Below, piece by piece: positions 35,671-47,131 of a DNA stretch of 64,000 nucleotides. The first letter of the stretch is position 1. Each line of letters begins with the position of its first letter. The stretch is from positions 2,170,001 to 2,234,000 of the forward strand of contig OU015569.1 of the NCBI GenBank assembly GCA_907165135.1. The letters run 5' to 3'. This stretch comes from Oikopleura dioica. Lineage: Eukaryota > Chordata > Appendicularia > Copelata > Oikopleuridae. The position numbers and the translations under genes are program-made. The notes under the pieces were generated by a model that was not told the DNA's origin, did not search any database, and was given only the letters and a program-made list of their open reading frames with translations.

Positions 35671-37220
35671 TTATCTAATATATATCATTAGGGTCTTAAG
35701 TGCCGCGTGTGCTAGTAAAATTGTTAGTTTTATAAGGATGAAAGCCTCATCATTGAGAGGTTCTGAAAGGGGATTGTTCGTACCTGGCGCACTTTGTCAT
35801 TTTGTTTCATTTCTTCATAAATACAAATTGGTAGTTCGCGATAAATTAGACTACTAATTGTGGGGCTCGGATGAGCGACGCCTGTATTTCTTCCGTCCAT
35901 GAAGTCCTGCAGTTTGATTTCGCGATGTTTTAAACACTTCCACCTTGGGCCTTCAGCCGTAGGACTATCGTTCTTATTTTAATATAAATTCCCATTCAAT
36001 TTGATTGAATTTCACCTGCTTCCATAATTTAACAATTCCACCAGAGTTCCCAGAGACGAGAAAATTGCCAGTGGAATCAAAACTCAGATCCCAAACCCAT
36101 TTCGTTTCGTCTCCTGCGACCAAATTGTCAAGGAGCCTTGGAACATGTGCTGATTCCATTTCAAAGAGTGAGATTATTCCTGAACTTTGGGAAACGGCGA
36201 ATCTCTGCGCATCGTGACACCAGCACACTCGCAATCCATAGACCTTCTCAACAGTTGTCGGCGCTAGAATACAGCTAATTTCAGCTGGCATAAGAATCAA
36301 TACCTTTGTACGGCCATCCAGGCTCAGTAAGCTCGATTAATTCCACAGTAGACGTGACTACATCATTATCAGTACTTTCATTGACGATTTTAATGCTGAA
36401 GAAGTAAATCAGGCCGTCCCAGTCAGTCGCCACAAGAAACTCTCCACACGGGTCGCAGGCGATGCTTTGTATCGGCCTCGTTCTTTCATTTCGATAAAGC
36501 AGTGTCAACCAGGATCTAGAAAATCGACAATAACAATTGGCCCTTGAATTAGAACTAACTCTTTGTCAGCTTTGGGAGACCAAAACCAAATTTGACCGTG
36601 TGTATCGGACACAAAGCATTCAATTCCGTTCCTGTAGACTGAGCAGCTGGTGGCAGCGTAATCGAGCGAGCCCATATTCTTGTCGCTTCGGGTGTGCCGT
36701 GGCGTGAGTTCGCAAGTCTCAACAGCAGCGATCTCGCGGCCAGTGTTGTGCATGAACTCTTGTTGCTGATCGGCTGAGAACTTTTGCTTTATCAAGCTGG
36801 TCATTACGAGGAAGACCTTAGCATCGTAGCTCGTTGCGAAGAGATGTTTGTGGTTGTCAGCTTCGTTCGAGAAGCGAACACAGGTGACATTCTGATTCGA
36901 TTTGTTCGAAGAGCGTTGGAGGGACAGATCGATGTGCAAGGACTGGGTGCCAAGGGTGTACGCTTAAAAGAAGGTCGCTAAATATTGTGGTTGCGTGTAG
37001 ACGCGCTTGCTCTCTTACCCGAAATCATTCCTCGTGCACCTGCCGTAACGATGAATGACCAAGGAATTCCCGCTCCATCGTGACCGACAAAAATGTCCAT
37101 GCTCGGCGCGTGGCCTGGTAGATCCTTGCAAGTCATGGATATCTGGTGCTGCTCCAGGTCGTACCAGAGACGAACTTTGGAGTCGTACGATGCCGTGAAT
37201 AGAATAGGAACAACAGTCAT
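35671..37220 (-). CDS. WD40-repeat protein (possibly LST8-like)
   Basis: Beta-propeller protein. ATG 37218-37220 begins MTVVPILFTASYDSKVRLW, a WD repeat. Others read FATSYDAKVFLV, CFVSDTHGQIWFWSPK (36600), CDPCGEFLVATDWDGLIYFF (36420), CWCHDAQRFAVSQSSGIISL (36190) and VWDLSFDSTGNFLVSGNSGG with IVKLWK (36030-36090). About six blades are visible. Spacing and the opening repeat recall the TOR-complex subunit LST8, but identity is low and I would not name it. After IVKLWKQ the splice donor is ambiguous: a GT donor gives a short basic tail that stops quickly, while a GA donor two bases on opens a frame with HREIKLQDFMDGRNTG (35870-35920) that runs to a stop at 35671. Its start lies 271 bp from the V-ATPase H stop on the same strand. 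Confidence 0.7.
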
Positions 37221-37491
37221 TGCTCTAGTGATTTTTTCAGTATTGTTTTCGTTTATTTTCTTTTATTTGAAAGATTGCACAATAAAGTTTAATGAAAGTC
37301 AATGAAGAATCGTCACTTACGATGAACGGTTATATAGGTTGAAACTATATAGATAAGGAACATGTTCGATTATAGCCTTTTTAGGTACTCAAAGTGAAGA
37401 AATGGACGAGATTGTTTATAGTAGCAGATTTTGCATTTAGATAATGGAACAAATAGTTTGTAGTAACAAGTTTTCATTTACAAGAGTGGCT

Positions 37492-39165
37492 TCAGTTAAC
37501 CCCGATCTGGCGCCCCAGGATTTCCCAATTGTTCACCATCATCTTTTGGACGGCGATTAGGGCGTTGTATCGAACTGTTTGGTCCTTCAAGCAAAGGCTT
37601 AATCAAAGCAGATAAGTTAGTATACCTGATGCGCCATTAGCTGCATGACAGTTTGCTTAGCCGAGATTTCATCGATAACTTGTCTTCCTCTTGGATAATG
37701 CGTCACAAACTCCCCTAGATCATGGCATCCTACACTCAGGCACTGAAATAATAGAAATTAGTAAGTAAATTCCTTAGACGGTGTCAACCTCGGTGTTTTG
37801 ATCGGTTTCGAGAATGTGTGTCAGTCTCCGCAGGATCTTGTAGTCTTTTTCAACGAGTCTTTGGGCATTCTCCCTCCAGAATTTGTTGTTTGTGTGTACT
37901 GGACTCCAAGATAGGCGACCCGAGTTGACTTCAGAGCTGAAAAGACCTGTTAAACATAAATAGAGAAAGAAAACCTTACCAGAACTCCTCAAAGCTTGAG
38001 AGGTTTTGCTCGACTTCGGAAAGCTTGGCGACGACGATTTTCAGATCTTCTTCCATTTCTTCGTCTTCGAGTTGTTTCTCTGTCAAAACCTAGTAAGACG
38101 AAATAAATTCTTGAAGAAGAATGACAAAAGGCTAACCTGTATCGACTTTTGGACCTTGCAGCCGATCAATGCCGAGCAGATATCACGAGCTTTATCAGCG
38201 TTGCATTTTTCGATTAGATTTCGGAAGACTGCCAGGCAAATTCTAGAGACTTTCTGCTTTTCCGTTTGGCGAAGGACATCACAGACTGGGATCGTGATCT
38301 GTTTTTTGAAAAGATCATCTGCACACGAAAAACTGATCAGCCAAAAACAGCAAACAACCTGAAAAAATACTCATATAAATAATGAAGGACTTTTTCAATT
38401 ATCACCTGATATTGAAGCTGAAAGCCTTGGTTTCGAGTAGCAAGAACTTCCATCAGTTGATCAACAATGCCATGCTCGACGACTAGCTTTCGATAACATT
38501 CAGCGCGGAGTAAGATCATCAATGCGGAGCTAGTAGCAGTCAACCATTCGGCATTTAGAGGCGTCAGCTGTCCGCGAATCCAACCGAGGTAGCCGTCCGA
38601 CTCGGCGGACGAGAAACGAAGCTTTCCAAAAGTAGCTAGCTTTGCTGATATTCTAACCATGAGTTTGACGATAAGTTCTTCTATTTAAAAATAGTCGTCG
38701 TCATGACAAACTCCGTTCCTAGCGGCTTGATTACAAATAAACTTGTCCGGTCTTGAGAGAAGCGTAACGAAAGGAGTCCAAGCTTGCTGTCCAAGAGTAA
38801 CAGCATGCTCGTGGAAGATCATGATGTTCTCCTTGTTCATCGTAAGAATATCATCAACCATGGTCAACAAGTATCGCACAGTCTGATCGCGTGCAATCTG
38901 CCCGATCAAATTCGTGAGCGCTTTGGCTGCGTTTTTCCCGTAGCGATCGAGAATTTGCTGCTTATTGATGGCGTTCTTTTCAGCATCGAAAGCGTTGATG
39001 AATTCGAAGTCTTCTTCCGAAATCATTTGGCTGTGAGAAAAACATTAAATCGGCAAGATCGTACGATGAAAATCACCTTTGACGATAACTTTTCCAGTTG
39101 ACGATCAAAATTCTGGTATTTTTGATCTCATCTTGGAGCAAATCCGCAGCAGGCAAGTCAACCAT
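37492..39165 (-). CDS. ATP6V1H: V-type proton ATPase subunit H
   Basis: Regulatory subunit H of the V1 sector, needed to activate the proton pump and to silence free V1. ATG 39163-39165 starts [19 protein letters not shown]. It runs into VNWKSYRQR, then across an intron [14 protein letters not shown] (the animal-conserved QMIS.ED.EFI block), [19 protein letters not shown] (38810-38900), a stretch containing GFQLQYQVI (38400-38430), and the C-terminal [18 protein letters not shown] (37860-37925). Final exons read [17 protein letters not shown] and GRQIGVN with TGA 37492-37494. Exon order, length (about 450 residues) and terminal motifs match the family. It lies between two co-oriented genes, 173 bp below PAXBP1 and 271 bp above the WD40 gene. 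Confidence 0.93.
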
Positions 39166-39338
39166 CTCTTTAAAAGCGCAAAATTAGCTTGGAAAATTTA
39201 GAAATGAATTAGTTAGAAATGAACTAATAAATGAACAAGGCGAATTTAAGTCGTAAAGAAAATTGAACTAGAAAGAAGAAAGTTTGAGACAGTTTGCTCT
39301 ATTTTGCAGCAAGCAAGTCTTGCGTCTTGCTCAAGACT

Positions 39339-42018
39339 TTACTCAATTGGCAGTTGATACTTCGCTTGTTGAAGTTGCTCGGAGGCTTTTATTCGCTAAA
39401 AACACTTAGTTTGCGAAGACGTTTTTTTCGTACCTTCAGAAGTTCTTTTCCTTTTTTGAAAAAGCCTTCTTCAGAGGATAATTTCGCGATAAAAGTGGCG
39501 AGAGGACGAAGCGGCCTCAGCGTCACATCGGTGAGATGCTTGAACCATGAGCTCGGAAGGAGTTCGACAATCCCCGCGCACCTATTCAAAGTATTTCCAT
39601 CCTAAAAAGAACGGCTCAGCAAGGATTTTCTAAGATATTGCGATAAAGCGATCGAGGAAAAATGGTTAGCGATAAATGAAGTAGAAACGGCTGGCAGACC
39701 TTTGGCAGTGATCTGAGCCTCATTAAGAGGTCTTTATTTATAAGTCCATCGATAACAAGGCTTTGCAGCGTGTGGGAAGCAAAGAATTCGTCAAACTCGA
39801 GAATATTTCGAACAAGTTTCAAGGATCGATTCCACTGACGCTGGAAATAAAGACCCTCGCCAACAGTGAAATCGGGTTTTCTATCAGAATCCAGAATAGG
39901 AATAAAAATATCTTCGTCGCGGCATCTTCTATTTCAAGAGTTATTCATTGCGCCATTAATTTAGCGAATTTGAGCAATCTAGCGTAAATTCTAGCATTAA
40001 AAACTCTTTCACTGAGACGGGCAAGAATGTTCGCGGCGAGTTTCTTCATTTTGTCGTCTTCTTGGTGCGCCCATGGCAGGTTCTTCATCAGAGGCGAGTA
40101 AAGAAACTCTGTTAGACATTTCGTCTGTCTTGAACTGATCGGGTCGTATATCTCCTTCACCCACCAATTGACAGTTTCTAGAGGATACTTTCCAAGGACA
40201 AATGGGAGCAACATTAGTTCTGGTTCTTCAGGGGCGATCGAATAACGTATCACGTTTTCTAGCGTTTTTGTCTTCTCGAGCGAGCAAGTTTGAGGCGTCC
40301 AACCTTTCATTTCCACCTTTAAAACGGGAATAATGATCGAGCCGGCGCATTCTTCAACGAAGCAGACTTTGTACCAGCGAGGAAAGCTCACACGCCACTT
40401 GTTGAAGCGATTGAGTAAAAGATGACTGTCCGTGTATTCTTCAACAACATCTGCGTAAATCTGTAGCCGCTCTTCTTCCAGCTTTCGAAATTTTTCTTCG
40501 AAAACAGCAGCGTTCTCCGGATCGAGCTCATCGTCTGTCGAGTCTCCTGGCTCGTGATGCTTAGACTTTGGACGCATTTCAGCTCGTCTTCGTCTTCGTC
40601 CATCTCGAGCACTAAATTTATTTTGAATGAGACGATTAGGAATAAGCTAGTCTCGTACCGAATTCTGCTTTGAACGTCGGGCGCCAGGGTCTCAATAGGA
40701 ATGCCGTTTTTCTTTCCGTGAAAGGGAAACTGCTGGCCACAGTCCTTCACGTCCAGTTGTCTTCTCCGCAGAACAACAGACGCTCTTTCCGCTTGAAGAT
40801 CTCGAAGTTGTCTGTGCCACTTTTCGACGTCTTCCCGCTTCGAGTTGATGAAATTCGTAAAGTCTTTAAGCCACGCTTTCATTTCGCTGAAGTAAGTGTA
40901 TCGTTCTTGCAGCTCAATTTCGCTTGCTTCTTCTCTAAACAAAAAATACACGTCCTCGTCCTAAATCAACGCTCTTACGGAAGTGGTTCTTCAGATCTTT
41001 CTTCCTCGGCCTTAATGTTCTTCAAATTCTGCTGGCATTCTTCTAGACGCTCTTTTACATCGCCAAGTTTGTTTTCCATTCGTGTCAGGACGTTCTCGAT
41101 ATTCTTCATATTCCTCGTCATTGTTTCCAACGGCGTACTCGACATATGCCCTGGCACATTCGAGCCTCGTATCAACTCGGATTCCCATCTTTAAAAAATG
41201 GTTAAAATAAAGCAGCAAGAGGGAGTGTTTACTTTTGGACGGATTCGTCATCACGCTCTCGGCCAACGTCGATGTCGTCTTGGGCGAATCCGTTTGTTCT
41301 AACACCTTCCATTTTAATTACATTTTCTTCGCCGTCAGAATCTTGCTGCGCCAGTCGACCGCCTTTTTTCGACGCTTTGGACTATAAAAATGTTTCTCTA
41401 TAGATCAAAAGTGGCAGTATCTCTTACCCTTGAGATGGGAATGTAGGACTCTTCTTTGTTTCGTCTAGCTTCTTCTCTTCTTTTTCTGGCTTCGTGGATG
41501 GCATTGGCGTCGGGAATGGCACCTCCTCCGCCCATTCTGTCCAAGATCTTTTCCCTGAAGGCGCTTTTGACGCCCGCCTGGGCATCAGCTCTGTCGAGTT
41601 CTTCTGAATTCATGATCACCGGCGCCGTGTCCATTGGAATGGATTTCTGGGTATTCTTCAGCCGAGAAAGGTCCGCAGCAGAGTAGCTATTCCCCGATCC
41701 CCAGTAAGAGCCGCGATTCTCCTTTGACTCTTTTTCCACTTCGCTTCTTAGCTTTTCTGCGAGTTTGCGACTTCTGTTCGACTTTTTGACCTTGAATTCT
41801 GCCGAGTCTCCTTCTGTATCGTCATCTCCGAAACTCAGTGCTGGCTTGGGCTTGTTCTTCTTCTCCTTTTTCGCCTTTTTTTCTTTTTTCGCTTTTGGCT
41901 GAATTGGAGGAGTCGGAATGGCGGATTCTTCCGCCTCTTCGATTTCCATGTCGTCGCCATCGTCAGTTTCAATTTTGCGAATGCTTCTTTGACCTCGCGG
42001 CTTTCGAGATCGAAACAT
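39339..42018 (-). CDS. PAXBP1-like: PAXBP1/GCFC2-family protein (GC-rich sequence DNA-binding factor)
   Basis: Nuclear protein of the GCFC family; relatives interact with spliceosome-disassembly factors or link PAX proteins to chromatin. ATG 42016-42018 begins MFRSRKPRGQRSI, as in animal orthologues (MFRKARR). The acidic/basic N-terminus includes FKVKKSNRSRKLAEKL (41730-41780) and IPDANAIHEARKRREEARR (41450-41510), the conserved 'IPDA..IH.ARK.R' block. A coiled-coil part spans 40700-41180. The GCFC domain starts with STDDELDPENAAVF (40500-40545) and includes FNKWRVSFPRWYKVCFVEEC (40345-40405) and MKGWTPQTCSLEKTK (40260-40310). Terminal exons carry SHTLQSLVIDGLINKDLLM and ELLPSSWFKHL; stop 39339-39341. 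Choice between PAXBP1 and GCFC2 is not possible from sequence alone. Confidence 0.9.
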
Positions 42019-42598
42019 TCTGAATGACAACTTCCATTACTTTTAGTAAACTTTCTAAAAGTCACGCAATGAACCACAGTACGGCGATTTTCACCTCCAG
42101 CGTATTCAATTCTAACATAAGACTAATGTCAACAGTGATTTTCGAACAAATCGGCAAAGTTTCGAGAATTTCACGCAAGAATCAAGATATTCAAATGAGA
42201 GACTTTAATCTTGCCATTTTTGCTGACTTGACAATTTTTCCAAAAAAAAGATTCATTTTTTTGCATTTTCGCAACTTCTCTAGATTTCCCGCCTACGCAC
42301 GTCTATAAATTGCCCTTCTCCCCATCAAAATTTTCAAGCGAAGAGAAATTCAGCGTATTCGTCAAATAAACTGTCTTGCCTTTTATTTTTTTCTTTTCCT
42401 TTTTGAGGTCTGCTGATCTGTGGCGCTCAAAAAAACTCGCACGCGCTTGTGATTGGCCGCTCAACCTTCGGACTTTCTCCGTATTCCTATAAAGAAGTCA
42501 TTAAAATTTGATGGCTGCAATAATGCGCTTTTTGACAGTTTTTTGAAATTTCAGATTTCGGATTCTGAAAAGAAAATAGAGAATCACGATTGAAGAGG
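42019..42598. promoter_or_regulatory. Divergent promoter region PAXBP1 (-) / DAXX (+)
   Basis: 580 bp between two start codons facing apart, so both promoters must lie here. It contains no gene; open frames are AT-rich. No TATA box stands out at a fixed distance from either start. Confidence 0.6.
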
Positions 42599-45500
42599 AT
42601 GGATTCTTCTTCACAAAAAGAGTCCCAGAAGAAGAGCGACTCTTCTCAGAAGAAAAAGAAGAAAAAACCAAAGAAGGAAAGAGTTATCAATCAATATTAG
42701 TACATATCAAAGTTCGAAAATTGAGCCGTTTATGAACAAGTTTGATAACTGAAGCCAGTTAAACAGAGGTCATTATGAGAAGTTCTTGAAATCGAAGGGT
42801 TGGGTCGATCCAAATCTTGCTTCAGTGGCAGAAACAACGACTTTGCTCAAGAATTTCTTCAAAAAGCTTTCCGAGCTCAGCAAACAGCATGACTTCGAGG
42901 AAAATGCGGAGAGAACTCAATCGTAAGTTCGCTGAAAATCTCAAATATCTATCATTTATTCAAAGAATTCTCCACAAAAAATATGAGCAGACTTCAAAAC
43001 GCTTCAAGAAGAGCATGGAATGCGTGAAGATCGTCAACAAAGCCCTGTGCGAGGTGACTGCTGAGAACTGGATTTCTCTCGCGAAAGAGATGGAGGAAAT
43101 GTTTAATGCGCGCAAAGAGCAGGTTTGCGAAGAAACGACCAAGTTGGCCGAGAAACACGAATCCTGGAAGATCGAGGATTTGTACGACCGACTCTATGAC
43201 CAGCTAGATGCTATACATAAGAAGATAAAAGATCTCGAGAAAAAAGGTGAGTCAAAAGTAGGGCGGGAGTAGAGGACCCCATTGTAGGTTCTCTTCTATG
43301 TCTTCAAATTGAATTGAAAAGAAATTCGATTTATCACTTCGTTTTTTAGAAGAGGCATTGAGTGACGAAGAAGCCTGGGGAAACAAATCCAACTACTTGC
43401 GACAGTGCGAGTACAAAAAGCAGGCTGTGAAGATTTACTCAAGGATTCAAAAACTGAATCACGAAACATGCAGTCTTAATCGCGCTCGAGGAAAGTTGAA
43501 AACTCTGTCTGTTCTCGTTCAAGCTCGTGAGCAATCAGTAAAGAGCTAAGATTTTCAACTGAATCAGACAAAAAGATCAAGCTAGAGAAGATTCAACTTT
43601 TGAACAACCCAGAGTTCAAAAATCTGCAACAAGTCCTCGAAGCCTTCATCAATTCCGAAGAGGATCTGCCGGACATTGACGACTACAAGGACTTGATTAA
43701 TAGATGGCGAGATAAACATTTGAAACGCGAACCAGAAAACAAGAGTATACAGAAGCTGACTGGGAAAGCCCTGATTGCAGTTGCTTCGCAGGTTCTACGG
43801 GAGGCGACAGAAAAGTGGAGCAAGAGGCGAAAAAAAGACTTTGCGGAAGATTTTCTTACGGAAGTTTCTCAGCCAAAGGATCAAGAACTGGAGAAGAAGT
43901 TGAACGAGAATAAAAAGCGCTGTAGATACATGGACAAGCCGGTCAAGAGTGTGAACGAGCTCCTCAATGAATTCATGGTGAAGCAAGAGGCTCAGGATAT
44001 CGGCTTTGATGAGATCGACCTTGAGGATAATGAAGAAGACGAAGAAGATCAAGAATCCAAGTCTTCAGTCTCTTCGAATGAATTCGGGTAAGTTCTTATT
44101 TTCCGTAAGTTTTGACTAAACAATCTCTGAATAGCTTTTAATAATTTTCTTAGACATTTGATTGCAGAATGTGAATCAGAGGTCGAATTCGACAAAGACG
44201 ATGAGTTGTTTGATGAAAACAAGCCATCGACTTCTGCTTTACCACCTGGAATCCCTAAGCCAGATACCCCAATGGAAGAGTCTTCCGATGAATGGTCTGG
44301 ACCAGAAGATGACGGGAAGGAAGCTGTTCCAGAAGAAGAGTCCTCTGATGAGTGGTCTTCGCCGGAAAACAACGAGAACTCTTCGAATAATGAGAAAAAC
44401 ACGAGCCTCCAGCTCCCAAGCACTTCTGCTTCAAACGGATTTCTGATAAAAGCGGAACCTGTTGCAAGAAACGAGCGCTCTTCCCAAGAAAACAACAAGA
44501 ACAACTCATCTGCTGGTCTACAACAAGGACCAAAGTCTGGAATCAAGGAAGAGTTCGGCTATCAAAAGCAACAGCTTGCATCGACTCCACACGAAAACCT
44601 CGTGGTGAAGGAAGAGCATGTACATGTAAAAAAGAAGCGTAGAGTTCAGCTTGTTTCTAGACCTTTGTCTGATTCTGAAAAATCGAGTGATGAAGAAATC
44701 AAAGAAGTTAAAAGTTCAACTGCTAAAAAGTCGAGGGATCCAAGTATCTTGGATGAACTTGAAGGGTCAAGTGATGACACGCCGCTAGACAGCCTTTTTG
44801 GGGAAGAAGAAAAGGAAAAAGTGATGTCTAAGGCAGAGAAGCTCACCGCTGAATATAAAGCACAGAAGGCAATACATGAAACTACCAAAGCAGAATACGA
44901 AGCACAGGTCGCTGCCTATGAGGCAAGGAAGAAGGAGAGGGAAGCAATGAAGAAGGAGAGGGAGGCAAAGAAGGCTAGGAAAGCAGCTAGATTAGCGAAT
45001 CCGAGTATTCTTGATTGCCTTGAGACCCAGTCTTCATCTGAGTGCCCTCCAAGCTCTTCCACTGCCGATGAAATGATGCCTTCAACATCGAGAGCACTGA
45101 AACCTTCAGAAGATATACCTAAAAATATTTCTAAGGAAATAATAAAACTGGTTCTACTCGGAGAAAAGTTTAAAGAAACTAAAAAGAAAAAACAACAGCC
45201 TATTGATCCTATCGTAATCGACTCGGACTCTGATGATGGCTACAAAGCTGAACCAGAAGCATCGCCTCAGAAGAAAAAAATAACAGCGAAGCCTTCGAAG
45301 GAGAAGAAGCAGAAGAAAGGAGACGATAACTGTCAAATTCTCATCACTTCTTCAGACGAAGACGAACCGCCACCCCTAGAAGCAAGCACCAACAAAGCAA
45401 AGAGAGCTCGCGCTCTTGATTCTCCGAAAACATTTGAAGCTAATATAGCTAAAAAGAAGAAAGTAGTCTCTCCGCCGAGACCTGTCATAACTCCGCCCCC

Positions 45501-46021
45501 AGAAGAAGTAATGGACCATCTACTTGGCAAGCCAGAATCCCAAGAACGGCCAACGGAGGAAGTGGAGGACGAGTTTTCACGAATGGCTGTGCAAAACGAG
45601 TCAATCCGAGTTATTCAGGGCAACGCACGTGAATCTAAAACCGACCGGTTCGTGCAACGCGAGCCACCACGGTTTTCTCCTGAGAATGCCTTTCGACAAC
45701 CACCACTTACTTCGAAGAATGTTTTCTCTAACAGTCCTCAAAAACTGAGGAACTCTGTGATTATGGTCAATTCGAGAGTTGCTAGACTGTCAATAAGTCC
45801 CACTGAAGGAACTGGTTTTATGAAATTTAATTCAAAAAATAATTCGCAATAAATAAAATATAGAATTCAAACAACCACGAAAAGCCAGGGTCACCTCGAA
45901 ACGTCCAGCCTCACCACCTCAACGAGAACCTCCTGCTCGTCGTCCTGTTGCCAAAAGTGAATCAAAGAAGCGAAACGAAAAGAAAGAGTATGAAGTCATT
46001 TCTCTATTGGACTCAGACTGA
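42599..46021 (+). CDS. DAXX: DAXX orthologue (H3.3 chaperone / death-domain-associated protein)
   Basis: Histone H3.3-H4 chaperone that in vertebrates works with ATRX in heterochromatin. ATG 42599-42601 opens a Lys/Ser-rich start. Helical-bundle exons carry HYEKFLKSKGWVDP (42770-42815), TTLLKNFFKKLSELSKQHDF, and the long helix of exon 42965-43245. The histone-binding region starts with SNYLRQCEYKKQAVKIYSRI (43385-43445), paralleling vertebrate 'SSYLQEARLKRKLIRLFGRL'. It continues with WSKRRKKDFAEDF (43815-43855) and KKLNENKKRCRYMD, then a run of acidic residues (EDNEEDEEDQE; 44020-44055), as in DAXX. The Ser/Pro-rich tail has a possible internal SUMO-binding site PIVIDSDSDD (45205-45235). A 46-bp intron near 45817-45862 joins to a final exon ending EVISLLDSD, resembling the C-terminal SUMO-interacting motif of human DAXX (IIVLSDSD). 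Stop 46019-46021. Confidence 0.87.
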
Positions 46022-47131
46022 GTCTTCGTGTATTATTTTTACAGCCTCTCATTGAAAATAACCACATGTACATTCTTTTTCATTCACATATTTTACATAA
46101 TTCATAATTCATCCCTCACATTGAAACAAGATTTCATAAAGCACTATCAGTTGAATTATTGTTCTGTTGATTCCAATATATTTCTACAGTTCAGGTTAAA
46201 TTCCTTGCTCACGAAGATATTTTGACTTCCCCATATTTAAACATGTATTAAAGCTCATTTTCGGAAACTGCCACTATCTTCTGCAAAAATAAATAACCAC
46301 TTTTCTAACGGAAAGTATCCGAGTTTCATCAGTCTTTTTTTGCAGTCAAGGAAGATAACAGGAGTGTTTAAATAAGTTTATTTATTTCATAAAGAGTGGC
46401 GATTGCATCAAGATAAGGTCAGTTAGAGATTCGAGAAATGCGAACACCTAGAAAAGGCTCTTTTTTTCGGCTGCGTCAAAATATAGAAAAAAGATCTCAT
46501 CTAACTGATGTCTCATCACTCGGCTAATGTGAAAAAAAAATAGTAAAACCAGGAAAGCAACGGTGCTGATAAAATTGAAGCCAACAAGGATGAAGCTTGA
46601 GCTAGATGATGGACTTTCTGACTCCATAGCGTTTTTATTGTTTTTTTTTTTGGTTCGGGAGTCCTCGTCCAATTGAGCTCCCCAATCGTTGATTAGGTGA
46701 TTATTGAAGTCGAAATTTCAAATACATAAAAGTGGGGCGGCTCAACTGGGCTGAAGAGTGTGGGTTTGGAAGGCTGCTGCTTTCTTTAGCTAAACTTGTC
46801 CTTGGAAAATTCAGATCACAATTAAAAGGCATACAGCAGAAATATAGAACTGGCCCAACTAAAAGTAGCAGCAGCCGCGTGAAATTTGAACAAACGCTTC
46901 TAACGTTAGTGCCGCTAGAATCGGTTGACTAACACCTCATAAAATTTCTTTTTTCTCGTTTTCCAAATATCATGGACATCCCTAGCAGAGAATAACATGG
47001 TGAACAGGAACATATCGCAAAAAATCGATTTCAGTTAGAGAACCTTGAAAAGTATGAATTCCAGTAGGAGTAGGTTGAACGTGTAGATAAAGGGATGGAG
47101 TAAAATATACCAGCAACAAGGGTCGTCAAAG
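46022..47131. other. Intergenic stretch with one small candidate gene
   Basis: Holds the 3' UTR of DAXX and the small minus-strand frame listed separately. AT-rich elsewhere. Frame 46732-46932 (+) lacks motifs. Confidence 0.4.
46448..46627 (-). CDS. Candidate small membrane protein
   Basis: ATG 46625-46627 opens a 59-codon frame beginning MESESPSSSSSFILVGFNF, followed by one strong hydrophobic helix (ISTVAFLVLLFFFHI) and a short charged tail. The frame extends upstream without an ATG. It could be a tail-anchored or signal-anchored micro-protein, or chance. No relatives recognised. Confidence 0.3.
   Translation of the reverse strand: MESESPSSSSSFILVGFNFISTVAFLVLLFFFHISRVMRHQLDEIFFLYFDAAEKKSLF

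Noticed and set aside
44049-44546. 165-codon minus-strand frame
   Set aside because: Mirror of the Ser/Glu-rich DAXX exon on the plus strand.
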